Shown: positions 54,247-64,000 of the stretch, piece by piece | Layout: each line of letters begins with the position of its first letter | How positions within the stretch are numbered: the first letter of the stretch is position 1 | DNA from: Hepsetus odoe | Lineage: Eukaryota; Chordata; Actinopteri; Characiformes; Hepsetidae | Direction: 5' to 3' | Assembly (NCBI GenBank): GCA_017165825.1 | Contig: CM029387.1 | Span: 752,363 to 816,362 of the forward strand | Length of the DNA: 64,000 nucleotides | Notes under the pieces: model-generated | The model's input: the letters and a program-made list of their open reading frames with translations, nothing else | Database searches by the model: none | What the model was told of the DNA's origin: nothing | Made by a program: the position numbers and the translations under genes

Positions 54247-55199
54247 GCTCATGTTCTAGAGAAGGCGTCTCCCGAGGCTGGCTGCCATGCCTGGGTTCCG
54301 CCCTGCTCCGTTCCTGCAGGTGCCAGGCACCGTAAGAGGCTCCGGCCCTGCGCTGCTGACCCCGGGACATCCCGGCTGAGCTGTGATGGATTCACTCCTC
54401 TCCCTCCTCTACGCCTCCTCTTGGTGAGAACTGCTCTGCTGGGATGGGCAGGGTTCACATGCTCCTTTTTATCAGCCCTTACTGTACCTTCACGTGCAAG
54501 AGTTTTACCCTTGAAACGATGAGGCCCTGCAGAGACTGTAGACCAAACTTCTTGCGTAACTTACCATGTTTAGGTGCTCCAGCCTCTCTGGTGTGGGTTG
54601 TAGCTGTGCTGGGAGCTAAGAAACAAAACCATGGGAAAGCATGTAAGATGTGCAGTTTTTTACGAGGCGTCTTGTCGGGAAGCCTTCGGTATAAATCTAG
54701 AGTCTCATAGGTTAGTGGTCCCTCTGACATTGGCCTGATCCCCAGCCTTATCCAGCTTGTATTTCACCCTGAGAAACACAGAACATGTGGTTTTTTTGCT
54801 CCTTGATGTGACATTCCTGTGTTTCCATGTTCCACGCAGTGAAATGAGTGAAGATCTCCCCTGAAAATATGATCATATCGAATGATAAGTAAGGAGTCCC
54901 TAACTTGGCCAATCCTGTGATGTGTGTTCTTTTGAAATACAATGGTGGAAGTCATATAGAGCATAGATTAGGCTTAGATTATGTCTAGATTTAGCCTGAT
55001 TAGTTGGAGCAGGGACACTGGATTATGAAAAAGTCTCCAATTTAGAGCATTTATATTGATGTATCAGGTTCAGGCACAAATTCAGGACAGTTTTGCCAGT
55101 GTCAGATCAAATTTACATATTGGGAGCAGTGAACAGAAGTGGACCAATGGGATGAGAGAGCTCTCTGCTGTTACATGGTAGCAGCGGTGGTAGTACAGT

Positions 55200-55476
55200 G
55201 GCAGCGGTGGCAGCGGTGGCCTAGTGGTTAGGGCGTTAGCCGCATGATCGGAGGATCGGGGGTTCAAACCCCTTCCCAATAGGTTGCCCTGAGGTACCCT
55301 TGAGCAAGGTACCGTCCCCATCACTGCTCCCCGGGTGCTTTCAATAGCTGCCCACTGCTGCACGGGTTTGAGTGTGCATGGGTAAAATGCAGAGGTCCAA
55401 TTTCGTTGTGGTTCATGTGTGCTGTGCCGTGACCTCGCAATGACAAGGGTAGTCACTTTCACTTTTTCACTTTTTT
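55200..55476 (+). repeat. Full-length SINE (family A, young subfamily)
   Basis: GGCAGCGGTGGCCTAGTGG to AGTCACTTTCACTTTTTCAC, with a short duplicated GGCAGCGGTGG at the 5' end. Confidence 0.88.
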
Positions 55477-56104
55477 CACATGTAAATAAACATGATCAGG
55501 AGAGGAACCGAGGACAGGTTCACTGAGGTGTGGGAACAATACCTCTACCTCTGAATGGTCTCCTCAAAAGAGAATCATCATTAAAGAAAAACGATGAGAA
55601 ACAGGGGAAATAGTAGATGCTTCAACATAGTATCTAGAACCTGGAGATGCAGTTCTGTGATGTTCTTGTCATGTGAACCCACTTGGTTCTTCTGTTTCTC
55701 AATGACTATACTGTCCTGTTTGTGATGCCAGGGAACACCTTCATTGTCAACTTTTCTTTCCAGTATTTTTCTTTTTTGGTATAAAATCAAAAATATTGTT
55801 GCATACTGGGATTCATGGCATCTGAGAACTAAAGCATTTCCATAATGTTGTTAAAACTGCACAAGACGCCAGCCGGATCGTCCCCTCACACTGGCCCCAC
55901 CAATGTGATTGGCTGATTCTCTTTCTAAAGAGAATTGCTGGTGATTCTGACATAGCAGGATTTCAGACCAGCTCCTGAAGGCCTGACCAATGGGAGGGCT
56001 CGATTAGCTACATCTGTCTAGATAACACAGAGGGAAACTTCCTGATTGGAATATTTTTAGTTTTAAGAATCTGACTCGATTGTTGCATCCAAAAATGATT
56101 CAGC

Positions 56105-56660
56105 TTGAAAAAAAGTACCTAAAGATACAAGGTTCTAGATAAAGGGGTTCCACCCACTCAGCGTTCAGCATCGGCAGTAAACTGATCCCCTGATCATCTG
56201 CACCTGTTTCTTCACTGCTTCATGTCTTAAGTTAGACGCTTTGTTCTGCTTGAAGGTTCAGACGTGGATCACTGTGTGGATTAACCAACACAGAACTATC
56301 AAACCGCTCAGGTACAGAGACTGGACTGAACATGAGAGACAACAACACTGTCCTTCAGGAAGATCTGGAGAACTGCTCAGGTACAGAGACTGGACTGAAC
56401 ATGAGAGACAACAACACTGTCCTTCAGGAAGATCTGGAGAACTGCTCCTCAACAACACATTAAATATTAAGTCTGGAAGTAAAATATGAAGAAACGAGTG
56501 GCTCAGGACTTTTACACAGTGCTGAATGTTGTATCTTCAATCTCACCTGAATATGTGTTATTTATGGACATCACCATACAGTTTGAGCTGCAAACCAATC
56601 AGGAGCCACAATATTTGTTTATGGTTTTGCTGTGAAATGCCCCATTCTAGAGAAATGAAC
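56105..56660 (+). repeat. Family E interspersed repeat with internal 69-bp duplication
   Basis: Same order as 23575-24025. The segment GCTCAGGTACAGAGACTGG to GATCTGGAGAACT (69 bp) is present twice in tandem (about 56307-56444), once at 23770. Confidence 0.8.
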
Positions 56661-58084
56661 CTGTCCATCAACAGAACATTAACCATACAAGAAGCTCTGG
56701 CGCTTTGAAAGTGAAAAATGTTGAAATGAATGGTGGGACTGTAGGATGTATCATGAAACTTGCACATTTTTTTTAGGAACGATTAATTGTTCCGTCCTTA
56801 TTTGGACTCTTGTCTCAGTCCTTCGTCAGAACAATGTTCTGTTTCAGCATCCTCCAGCAACTCCAGCAGCTCCTCCGGCCATTACTCACTCCTAGTTCTC
56901 AAGCTCCGTCCAGACAGTTCAGATGAAGTTGTCATTTTCTCCTGGGCAGGAACGGCCAGCGCTCTGTTGTGAAAAGGGTGGGAGGAGAAGGCGAGAGGGG
57001 AAAAAGAGGAGAAAAGAAGAAAACATTAAGTCCAGCTCCAAGGCATTCTACAATGCATTAGGTCATGAGAATCTAATCACACTTTGCTGGAACGACGAAA
57101 CGAGCCAACCGACGGGGCCTGGACCGAGCCTGGCCATTGGTCACTCAGAGGTTGTCTCCATCCGCAGAGAGAAAGGGATGATGAATACGAGGGGCACGGC
57201 AGAATTATTGAATTTCATCTTTGCTGAGTTACAGCGGTCCTCGTCGACGGCTTCTGGGAATTCCGATCTGACAGGCAGAGAGAGTGAGCGGTGCGTGAAG
57301 AATGGCCGTATCCAGTCGCCGGAGTTATTTTTGTTTGTCGGAATTCAGAAGTGGGCCTGTTACCCTGGAGGCGGCTCGTGTTTTCCGTGTAGCTCAGCGA
57401 CTTGGCAGTGGCCTGGATCTTTGGGTTCCCATTCTGTTCCACTCCTTCTCCTCCGCCTCCTTTCTTTGCTCCTTCACAAGAAAATATCTCTCCGCACCCC
57501 CCCCACCACCATCCCTCCCCGGCAGGAAAGAGAGTGCGGGCCGCTGTGGAGACAGCCTGACTGCGCAGGCGGCCCGGCAGATGCACTGAAGATAAGTTTG
57601 TGTTCGTAAGTCGGGCCGCGACCCTCGGAGGCAGGACATTGACCAGATCCTGTCAAACACGCCCCCCCCAGCCCTCACACCCCCACCCCCCGAGCACCAG
57701 CACCACCAATGCATGCTGGGGGCAGAAATGCACCATCGAATTGTGTTTTGCAATTTAAATGGATAAATATTATATTTAAAAACAAAGCGTTTTTTAAAGT
57801 GTAGCACAGAAAAAAACACTTAAAGAATCTGTAGTGGATGGTTTATACCTGTTTTTGCAAATGAGGTGCATAAAATTGAAATGTTTTTACAGCTACAGGA
57901 GCCCCCAAGTCTTAATAAATATTAGGGCTTATGGGGAATAGGGTATTCCCCACATCAGCTTTTAATGAATATTCTGAAGGAAAACATGTATCTCCGCTTT
58001 TATTTCTACATCATTTGAACACCGCAGCAAAACTTAACATTCTGTGAAACTTCTAAAGAAATGCTTTAAAGTGACATACAGGGC

Positions 58085-58330
58085 TGGTGCTGAACACTGA
58101 GTGGGTGGAAGCCCTTTATCTAGAACCCTGTATCGTCAGACATTTTGCAGCCTCGGCACTAAAGCACGTGCTCCCATTTCTTTCATTTCTTCTTCTCAAT
58201 GCGCCAAAGATCCGAGAGTTGGAGGCAGAAAACAGTATTTTTGCACCAACAATGTGAATCGCAGGAAATATAAAGAAATGAGGGGCTCTAGACTTGCACA
58301 GTACACTAAAGGTTTTGGCTTTCTCCTGTA
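58085..58330. repeat. Family E pieces, rearranged
   Basis: 58095-58140 matches the start of family E in reverse (AACACTGAGTGGGTGGAAGC, TTATCTAGAACCCTGTATC); 58265-58330 matches its later part in forward sense (AAGAAATGAGGGGCTCTAG). Confidence 0.5.
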
Positions 58331-59196
58331 AAGTTATTACATTTATGGTACTTCTTCTGTTTGGACGGCAAAGATTTACTCTCAGAAATGATTCTATTTG
58401 GGCCAAAAACAAAATTCTCAGGCTTTTTGATCGTAAAAGTCCCCCTTTGGGTAACTGTGCATAATAATTCTTAAACTAGTCAACAGAACCCAATCGAACC
58501 GTGATGAAGTTTCCTAACGAGCCATAATTAAACCCAATCATTCCGAGGTCTGATATTTACCCTCCCCTCCTATTCCCACCCATATCTCCAGCCTCATCCT
58601 CCAGCCCAGCCGGCGAGATACTCCTTTAGAGGGGGGGGCAGGAGGGAGGCCCATTGGAGCCGACGTCTTCCTCTTGAGTGTCCACACCAGGCTCCCTCAC
58701 TCCTCCTCCAGCCCGAAAACACAACGGCACACAATGAAGGGCTTCCCCTCTAGTCACTTGGCTAATGGATGGATGCAGGCGACAGTGACGCTGAAAAACC
58801 TCAGTGTCAGCACTTTCTCAAGGCAGCAGGTCTATCTGCACCTCTAAGTCGTGTGTGAACGAGACGTTGCTTTGCTAAGTTGACAAATATGGCGATTCTT
58901 AATGGGTATGGTCAGCAGGAAGGGGAAGTCTGAGAAGTGAAATAAGTTGTTTAGACAGCTAGCATGATTTGTTAGCTTCAGCTCACCTGCACTTTAAAAA
59001 TAAAGGAGGCAAAAAGGGGGTTTTTCAGAACTTTCGATAACTGGGCTTTCATTAGATACTGGGGTAGCTCTGAATGGTCCAGATACACCGTATCTACACA
59101 AGACCTGAAGATACTTGAGGGCTTCCTCTGTCTGTAACACTTCCGATTGAAGCTAATGCAAATTCTCCATGTGAGGATAGATTAACGTTACATTAC

Positions 59197-59398
59197 AATT
59201 TACTCTTATGACATTTAGCAGATGCACAGATCCAGAGCGACTTCCATTTCCCAATTACAGGGATAGTTGTCCTGGAGCAAGGTGGGGGTTAAGGATCTTG
59301 CTCAGGAACCCAAAGATGGTAGCGCTGGAGGAAAGATCTCAACCTGCAGCCTCTTGGTCCATAGAAGAGTATCCTACCACTAGACCACCACTACCAGA
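59197..59398 (-). repeat. SINE (family C)
   Basis: ACATTTAGCAGATGCACAG and CCAGAGCGACTTCCATTTC at the left; GATCTCAACCTGCAGCC and CTACCACTAGACCACCACTACC at the right. Confidence 0.7.
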
Positions 59399-59424
59399 AC
59401 AACACTAATCACCACCCTGATCAC

Positions 59425-59600
59425 CTGGATCACTTTGTTCTGCTTGAAGGTTCAGACGTAGATCTCTGTGTGGACTGATCAACACAAAACTATCAAACTG
59501 CTCAGGAACAGAGACTGGACTGAACATGAGAGACAACAACACTGTCCTTCAGGAAGATCTGGAGAACTGCTCAGGTACAGAGACTGGACTGAAAATGGAA
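59425..59600 (+). repeat. Family E fragment with partial 69-bp duplication
   Basis: TTGTTCTGCTTGAAGGTTC onward; the 69-bp unit is present once in full and restarts (GCTCAGGTACAGAGACTGG) before the copy breaks off. Confidence 0.7.
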
Positions 59601-62308
59601 GCAAAATATTCAGAAATGCTCTTAAGTCTGTTTTTTTGTTTGTTTTTTCAATAAGTTAAAATGTTGTAAATTGTTCTTTGAAGTGATGCCATCGATCGGT
59701 AGCGGGGTATCAGTTTAAGAACCTCTCCAGTAGAGTATATGCAGTCAGAGATAGAAGCCAAGGGTGGCAAAGTGAGGGAAAAAGCTGGAGGAAGAAACTA
59801 AGACTCAAAAAATGTGGATGGAAAACCACACTGGGTTCTCTTAGGAACCTTTCAAGTTTGAAGAACCTCCACATAATTTACACCAGTGATACTAATGAAA
59901 GGACTTTTCCTAGGCATATGCCAAAGAACCGTTTAGGAATCCTTTTTTTGATTCAACACAAAGCCTTTCTTCTTAAATGGCCATTTCTGTGGCCTTGGGC
60001 TTCTTGGCTGAAGTGCTACACGGCATGGCAGGAGCATTAAGGACCAAGGCGTTCCCGATGACTTCCTGGCTAGGGCTAAAGAGCCAAGCCCACTGGGGGC
60101 ACAGGACAAGATGAAAGCACTGGCACGACTTGAAATGCCAGGAGGAAAGTATTGAAAAATTGGGCTTTGAAGTCCACCTAATTAGTCTTTCAGTGGATTC
60201 ATCTGCTTGATAGAGCATATTTAGTTCGTCTTGCAAGTCAGGATGGCCTCTCATCCTAATTCATGCTCTTTGAACAGTCTGCGCTTGAGGGGAAGGTCAG
60301 TCTGGACACTGCTAGGTGTAAACAACAAGAACTTTTAATGGTGCTCGTTGTCATCATGAGGTTGTTTGGTCCAGAATTCACTGGCGAGAGATGTCTGGAC
60401 CAACGGCTTATTTCACACTGTTGTCCTTGAGAAATGGAGCACTGTGGGACTTCTTCATCCGCAGAACTCGGGAAATTAACCAAGCAAATTGTGATGAAGG
60501 AAAACAGGAAATCAATCCCAAAACAGAGCAAATCACTACTTGGCAACTTGACAGCTTTTCTTTTGGACATGAAAACAGCGTGAAAGCAGAAGTTAATTAA
60601 ATACAGAGGAGCTCCTCAGGAAGAACTTCTGTTCAGGCCTTCAGGCTCCTAATTCAGAGCTCGTATGTACATTAACAGGCATAATTTAACATAATTGAAG
60701 TTACATTAATCTAAAGATCTGTGATATTCAACATGTTTACAGTCGGAACTCACTGCACTGTGAAAAGTATTTTGCTGCTTCACTTCAAACACACTTTGCT
60801 TCGAACTTTTCAGCACAATGTTTTTTCATTTGTCTGTTTATGTTTATGCCTACAAAATGCCCATAAAGGTGTATATTTTATATAGATTTTTAATTTTTTT
60901 GATTAGCTTTGCTATTCTGTTCATCATATTGAGCAATTTTATTTACATAGTGTATCAGGTTCAATTTCACTGGCTGCACCTGAGCATGGGATAAATCAAG
61001 CCTCTTGATTCTTTGATCTATTCACTTAAAGGGCCCATTCCTTTTCTTAATATTCCGTCCTTTTCACTGATGAAATAAGTGAGGCTTTATGTCTTTATAA
61101 TTGTCTCACAGTTCACATACATCTCCATATCTTATAATTAGGAAGGCATTCGCTACTGTGCCTGACTGTGGCTGAAACACTTTTTATAACTTCAGGAGGG
61201 TGGGGCTTAGCGAGAATATGAATTTAAGTTTATGTAAATGTTCTGACGTCACAGAGATGGTGAAACCTGCTGTTTTTGCAGCGAAATTTGAGCAAAATAA
61301 ACTTCACTGGGAATAATCTGGGAATTTGTTACGTGGTATAACTTGGGGAGAATTTCTGGGAGGAATAATTGACATTATTCGCGAGTGTACAAAGAGAGAA
61401 CAATTTAATTTAAATTTTTTAACAAGGAGGATGCATTTGTTTTGATAAAAAAAAATTCTGCTGGTGGTGAAGAAAATGGTACATTCTGAAGCTGTCCCAC
61501 TTGAAAATCTGATTCCGCATCATATGGGCCCTTTAAACAGCCAACACTGCTGATCGTTCTCATGAAGAGCCAAGATGAAGATGAGTGGCAATAGGGGAAA
61601 AAAGCAGAAAAGCTATTAAAAGCTTTGGCAGAAGCTTGTGTAAGGCATTAAAGCTGGGAGGACACTTAATATTGCAGTAAATGGTCTTTCACCACAGCAC
61701 ACTGCACCTTAACTCTCAAGCTTTCTTCAGACGCTCCAACCTTGGGTCACCAAGTTCCTCTCGCTGAACTTGAGCATCTATCACCTTCCAGAATGTTCTT
61801 GGTTATAACTCTTTCAGGCATTACCTCTGGGTGGTACCACTTGAGTGTAAGTACCAGAGCCAGGCCGTTCACTCTTGAAATGAAGGATGTGGGTAATGGA
61901 TGTCCATTTAAGTGGTCCTAGTCCCACTCAGACCTTTACGAGTGAGTGAGAATGGAATGATTTCAGGCTCACCTATAGGGAACCGTGGTATGAAGATTTG
62001 ATTTATCCTCTCAAGGTCAGCACTACATTCAGTAACACCGTATAAGGGAACTGCACTGAGCTGAGTTCTCTCCGTCAGATTTATAATCTACTGCAAATTA
62101 ATGGAATTGATGCCGTTTCCTGGATCTCAAAGCAAGAATGTGGAGACAGACCCAGCAGGTCTTTTCCATAAAGTGACGGAACCACAGCAGTTCCTCTAAA
62201 TTGGTGGGTAGAGAACAATAACTTGCTGTTTGTATTTACATTACAGAGGCTGTACTCCTTTAGAGGGGTGATAATCCTGTTCATCATCCTGGCAAACCTA
62301 AAAGAAAA

Positions 62309-62375
62309 TCATCCATTCATTCGTTCACTCCACCACTTTTTTTGACAAGGGTCCCGGGTGGTGCTGGAGTCTTTG
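62309..62375 (-). repeat. SINE family B tail fragment
   Basis: CATTCATTCGTTCACTCC, then GGGTGGTGCTGGAGTCT, matching the 3' end of the copies at 24990 and 51072. Confidence 0.45.
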
Positions 62376-62513
62376 GAGTGTATAGCATTTTGAAAAAAAT
62401 GAAACTGTACAGTTATTTTTTCATGGTTTTAGTTTGAAATTCATCAAATTAGGCACATTTTTAATCATATCTCTACACAATTGGAGTTGTCAAATTCTCT
62501 CTCTCTCTGTGCA

Positions 62514-62536
62514 TGTATATATAAAACTAAATATCT

Positions 62537-62581
<45 letters not shown>
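62514..62581. repeat. (AT)n microsatellite
   Basis: TATATATA run of some 22 units with imperfect flanks. Confidence 0.9.
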
Positions 62582-62584
<3 letters not shown>

Positions 62585-63559
62585 TTCCATTGAAACCTGG
62601 AGGTTATATTCCTCTTCCTGAAAAATGACCATTTACATATTTTGTGTCACGCTAGACGAATGACATGTCTGGGTACGATACGTCCATATAGTTCTTTTTC
62701 ACACTAAGTGTGTCCCTCTTATGTGCAGGACTCTGTCTAGCCGTCCTTCACGCCAAGATCTGAGGGAAGGGCAAACAACAGGCGACAAGCTTTAAAAAAA
62801 GTGTTGACACTAACGTCCGTCACTTAGAAGTGCTCAAATACAGCCTTAACGTATTTACTTCTCACTCGCTGAGCTTTAATGTTTAATCCCTGATTAAGCT
62901 TCAGACAATATGGGAAAACGGACCTTTGTGTGAAAGAATGGAGTGTGTGTGTGTGTGTGCGTGTTTGTGTGTGACCTCTACTGTTAACACACATCCCTGT
63001 TGGATCAAAGAAAACGTGAGGGCGTCTACAGGTAATGGGTCACCGAAGGGTGAGACCGAGTGGCTGAATCACAGACGAGGGAAGGGCACTAGAAGCTCGA
63101 GGCGACTTCAGGCTCGCTCCAGGATTGTTTTTAGATCGACTGGTTTCTGATCAGTGACGTAAGTTTGAAATGACCGGCCTGCAAACCTGTAGATTCGGCA
63201 GGTCGAATATGCAGGTTAAATTCCTGGCTGGTGTAAATGAAACAGCCCCTTTGACTTTTTGATGTATTGCTAAGTAAACATGAACACCGACTGCATGCAC
63301 AAACTACGCGGGGGTGTCTGGCTGATCATTTTAGACACTCTACCTTTGGCCTAGGTGTGACTAACATTTCTAAGTGAGCTGACAACCTTCCTAGACCTTA
63401 AAGGATCTTAAAAGATCTCTACGCGATAAAAAGACAAAGGCCTCCCAAACAGCCTCCTTTGTTAAAATAAAGATTTGGGACCAATAAAGAAATGCCTTTT
63501 CTTTGCAATTGGACACCAAGTAAGTGCCCTGCTAAGTATAGCTGTGTAAATATCAGATG

Positions 63560-64000
63560 ATGTATTAAATGATATTCCCCATGACATCCTCCAAACACTG
63601 TCTTACTGAATGTCCCAAATACTCAGTGATTAATCGTTCCAGGTCGGGGCTCATTTACAGAGCTGATGGAGCCGGCTCAGCGTTCCCCTGGATATTGTCC
63701 TCGCCCGGTAAACAATCGGGAGACGGTGCTAAAACACAGGTTGCCATCGCCTGAGTCCCATCAGGCCTGTAAAACTCCAGGACCACACAAAGTGTATTTA
63801 CACCTCACACTTCTTCATATAAACACTGGCACTTATTAATTGAGCATCCGTGGAGAACAAAAGGTCCTCGCTCCTGGGACTGGGCACAGAGGCTTCCACT
63901 GGACCCCCTTTTCCCGGCGCTCACTAATTGAGTGATTCCAGCGAGGGCTCCATAGTGGACTATCTCACCCCCAGCTATTATCACAAGGGCTGTCAGCCAC
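63560..64000. promoter_or_regulatory. Repeat-poor block at the right edge, candidate conserved non-coding element
   Basis: No SINE or microsatellite. Contains ACTTATTAATTGAGCATCC, CTCACTAATTGAGTGATTCC and CAGCTATTATCACAAGGGC; two TAATTGAG homeodomain-type cores about 96 bp apart. Continues past the window. Confidence 0.3.

Larger units (their letters stand above)
40893..64000. other. Upstream intergenic DNA
   Basis: No multi-exon gene recognised on either strand. It contains a LINE, SINEs, family D and E repeats, one coding-like segment near 48.1 kb and several repeat-poor blocks. RBBP8, next to CABLES1 in human, was looked for as C-terminal exons on the minus strand and not recognised. Confidence 0.5.

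Noticed and set aside
54249..54710. Short ORFs (69-88 codons) on both strands
   Set aside because: Unrecognised, no conserved motif and no splice-supported partner; the surrounding DNA is repeat-rich.
56923..57609. 228-codon ORF as a protein-coding gene
   Set aside because: No homology recognised, low-complexity segments and no gene context; kept only as an observation.

Overview
The window is genomic DNA from a vertebrate, almost certainly a ray-finned fish. It holds two multi-exon genes with canonical GT/AG introns, many copies of tRNA-derived SINEs, LINE fragments, microsatellites and minisatellites. Gene identities come from recognising exon translations and checking that splice phases join; nothing was searched against a database.

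Layout. (1) 292-6233, + strand: the last eight coding exons (410 codons including the stop) of NPC1, the lysosomal cholesterol exporter, followed by a ~1.3 kb 3' UTR ending near 7530. The gene enters from the left edge. (2) 7531-14760: a convergent intergenic spacer of old repeats with no gene seen. (3) 14760-40590, - strand: a complete CABLES1-like gene with ten coding exons that join in phase into a 478-residue protein, plus a ~1.5 kb 3' UTR. Its first intron (33194-40216) is bracketed by two arms of a large inverted repeat. Each arm carries a GC-rich block, a 46-bp satellite array and a SINE. (4) 40.7-64.0 kb: upstream intergenic DNA with a GC-box/TATA-like promoter candidate, a degraded LINE, many SINEs, a near-identical inverted pair of 389-bp repeats, one unidentified coding-like exon (about 48053-48232, +), and several repeat-poor blocks that look like conserved non-coding elements.

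Biology. NPC1 and CABLES1 act in unrelated processes (lysosomal sterol export; CDK/c-Abl-linked cell-cycle and neuronal signalling). Their proximity reflects conserved vertebrate synteny (both are on human 18q11), not joint function. In human, TMEM241, RIOK3 and RMC1 lie between them; here only about 7 kb of repeat-rich DNA does.

Most striking observations: the CABLES1 exon 3 splice acceptor abuts a (GA/TC)n tract that leaves no adenosine on the transcribed sense strand for about 178 nt and no AG for about 265 nt, implying a distant branch point; and the inverted repeat has arms close to the exons on both sides of CABLES1 intron 1.
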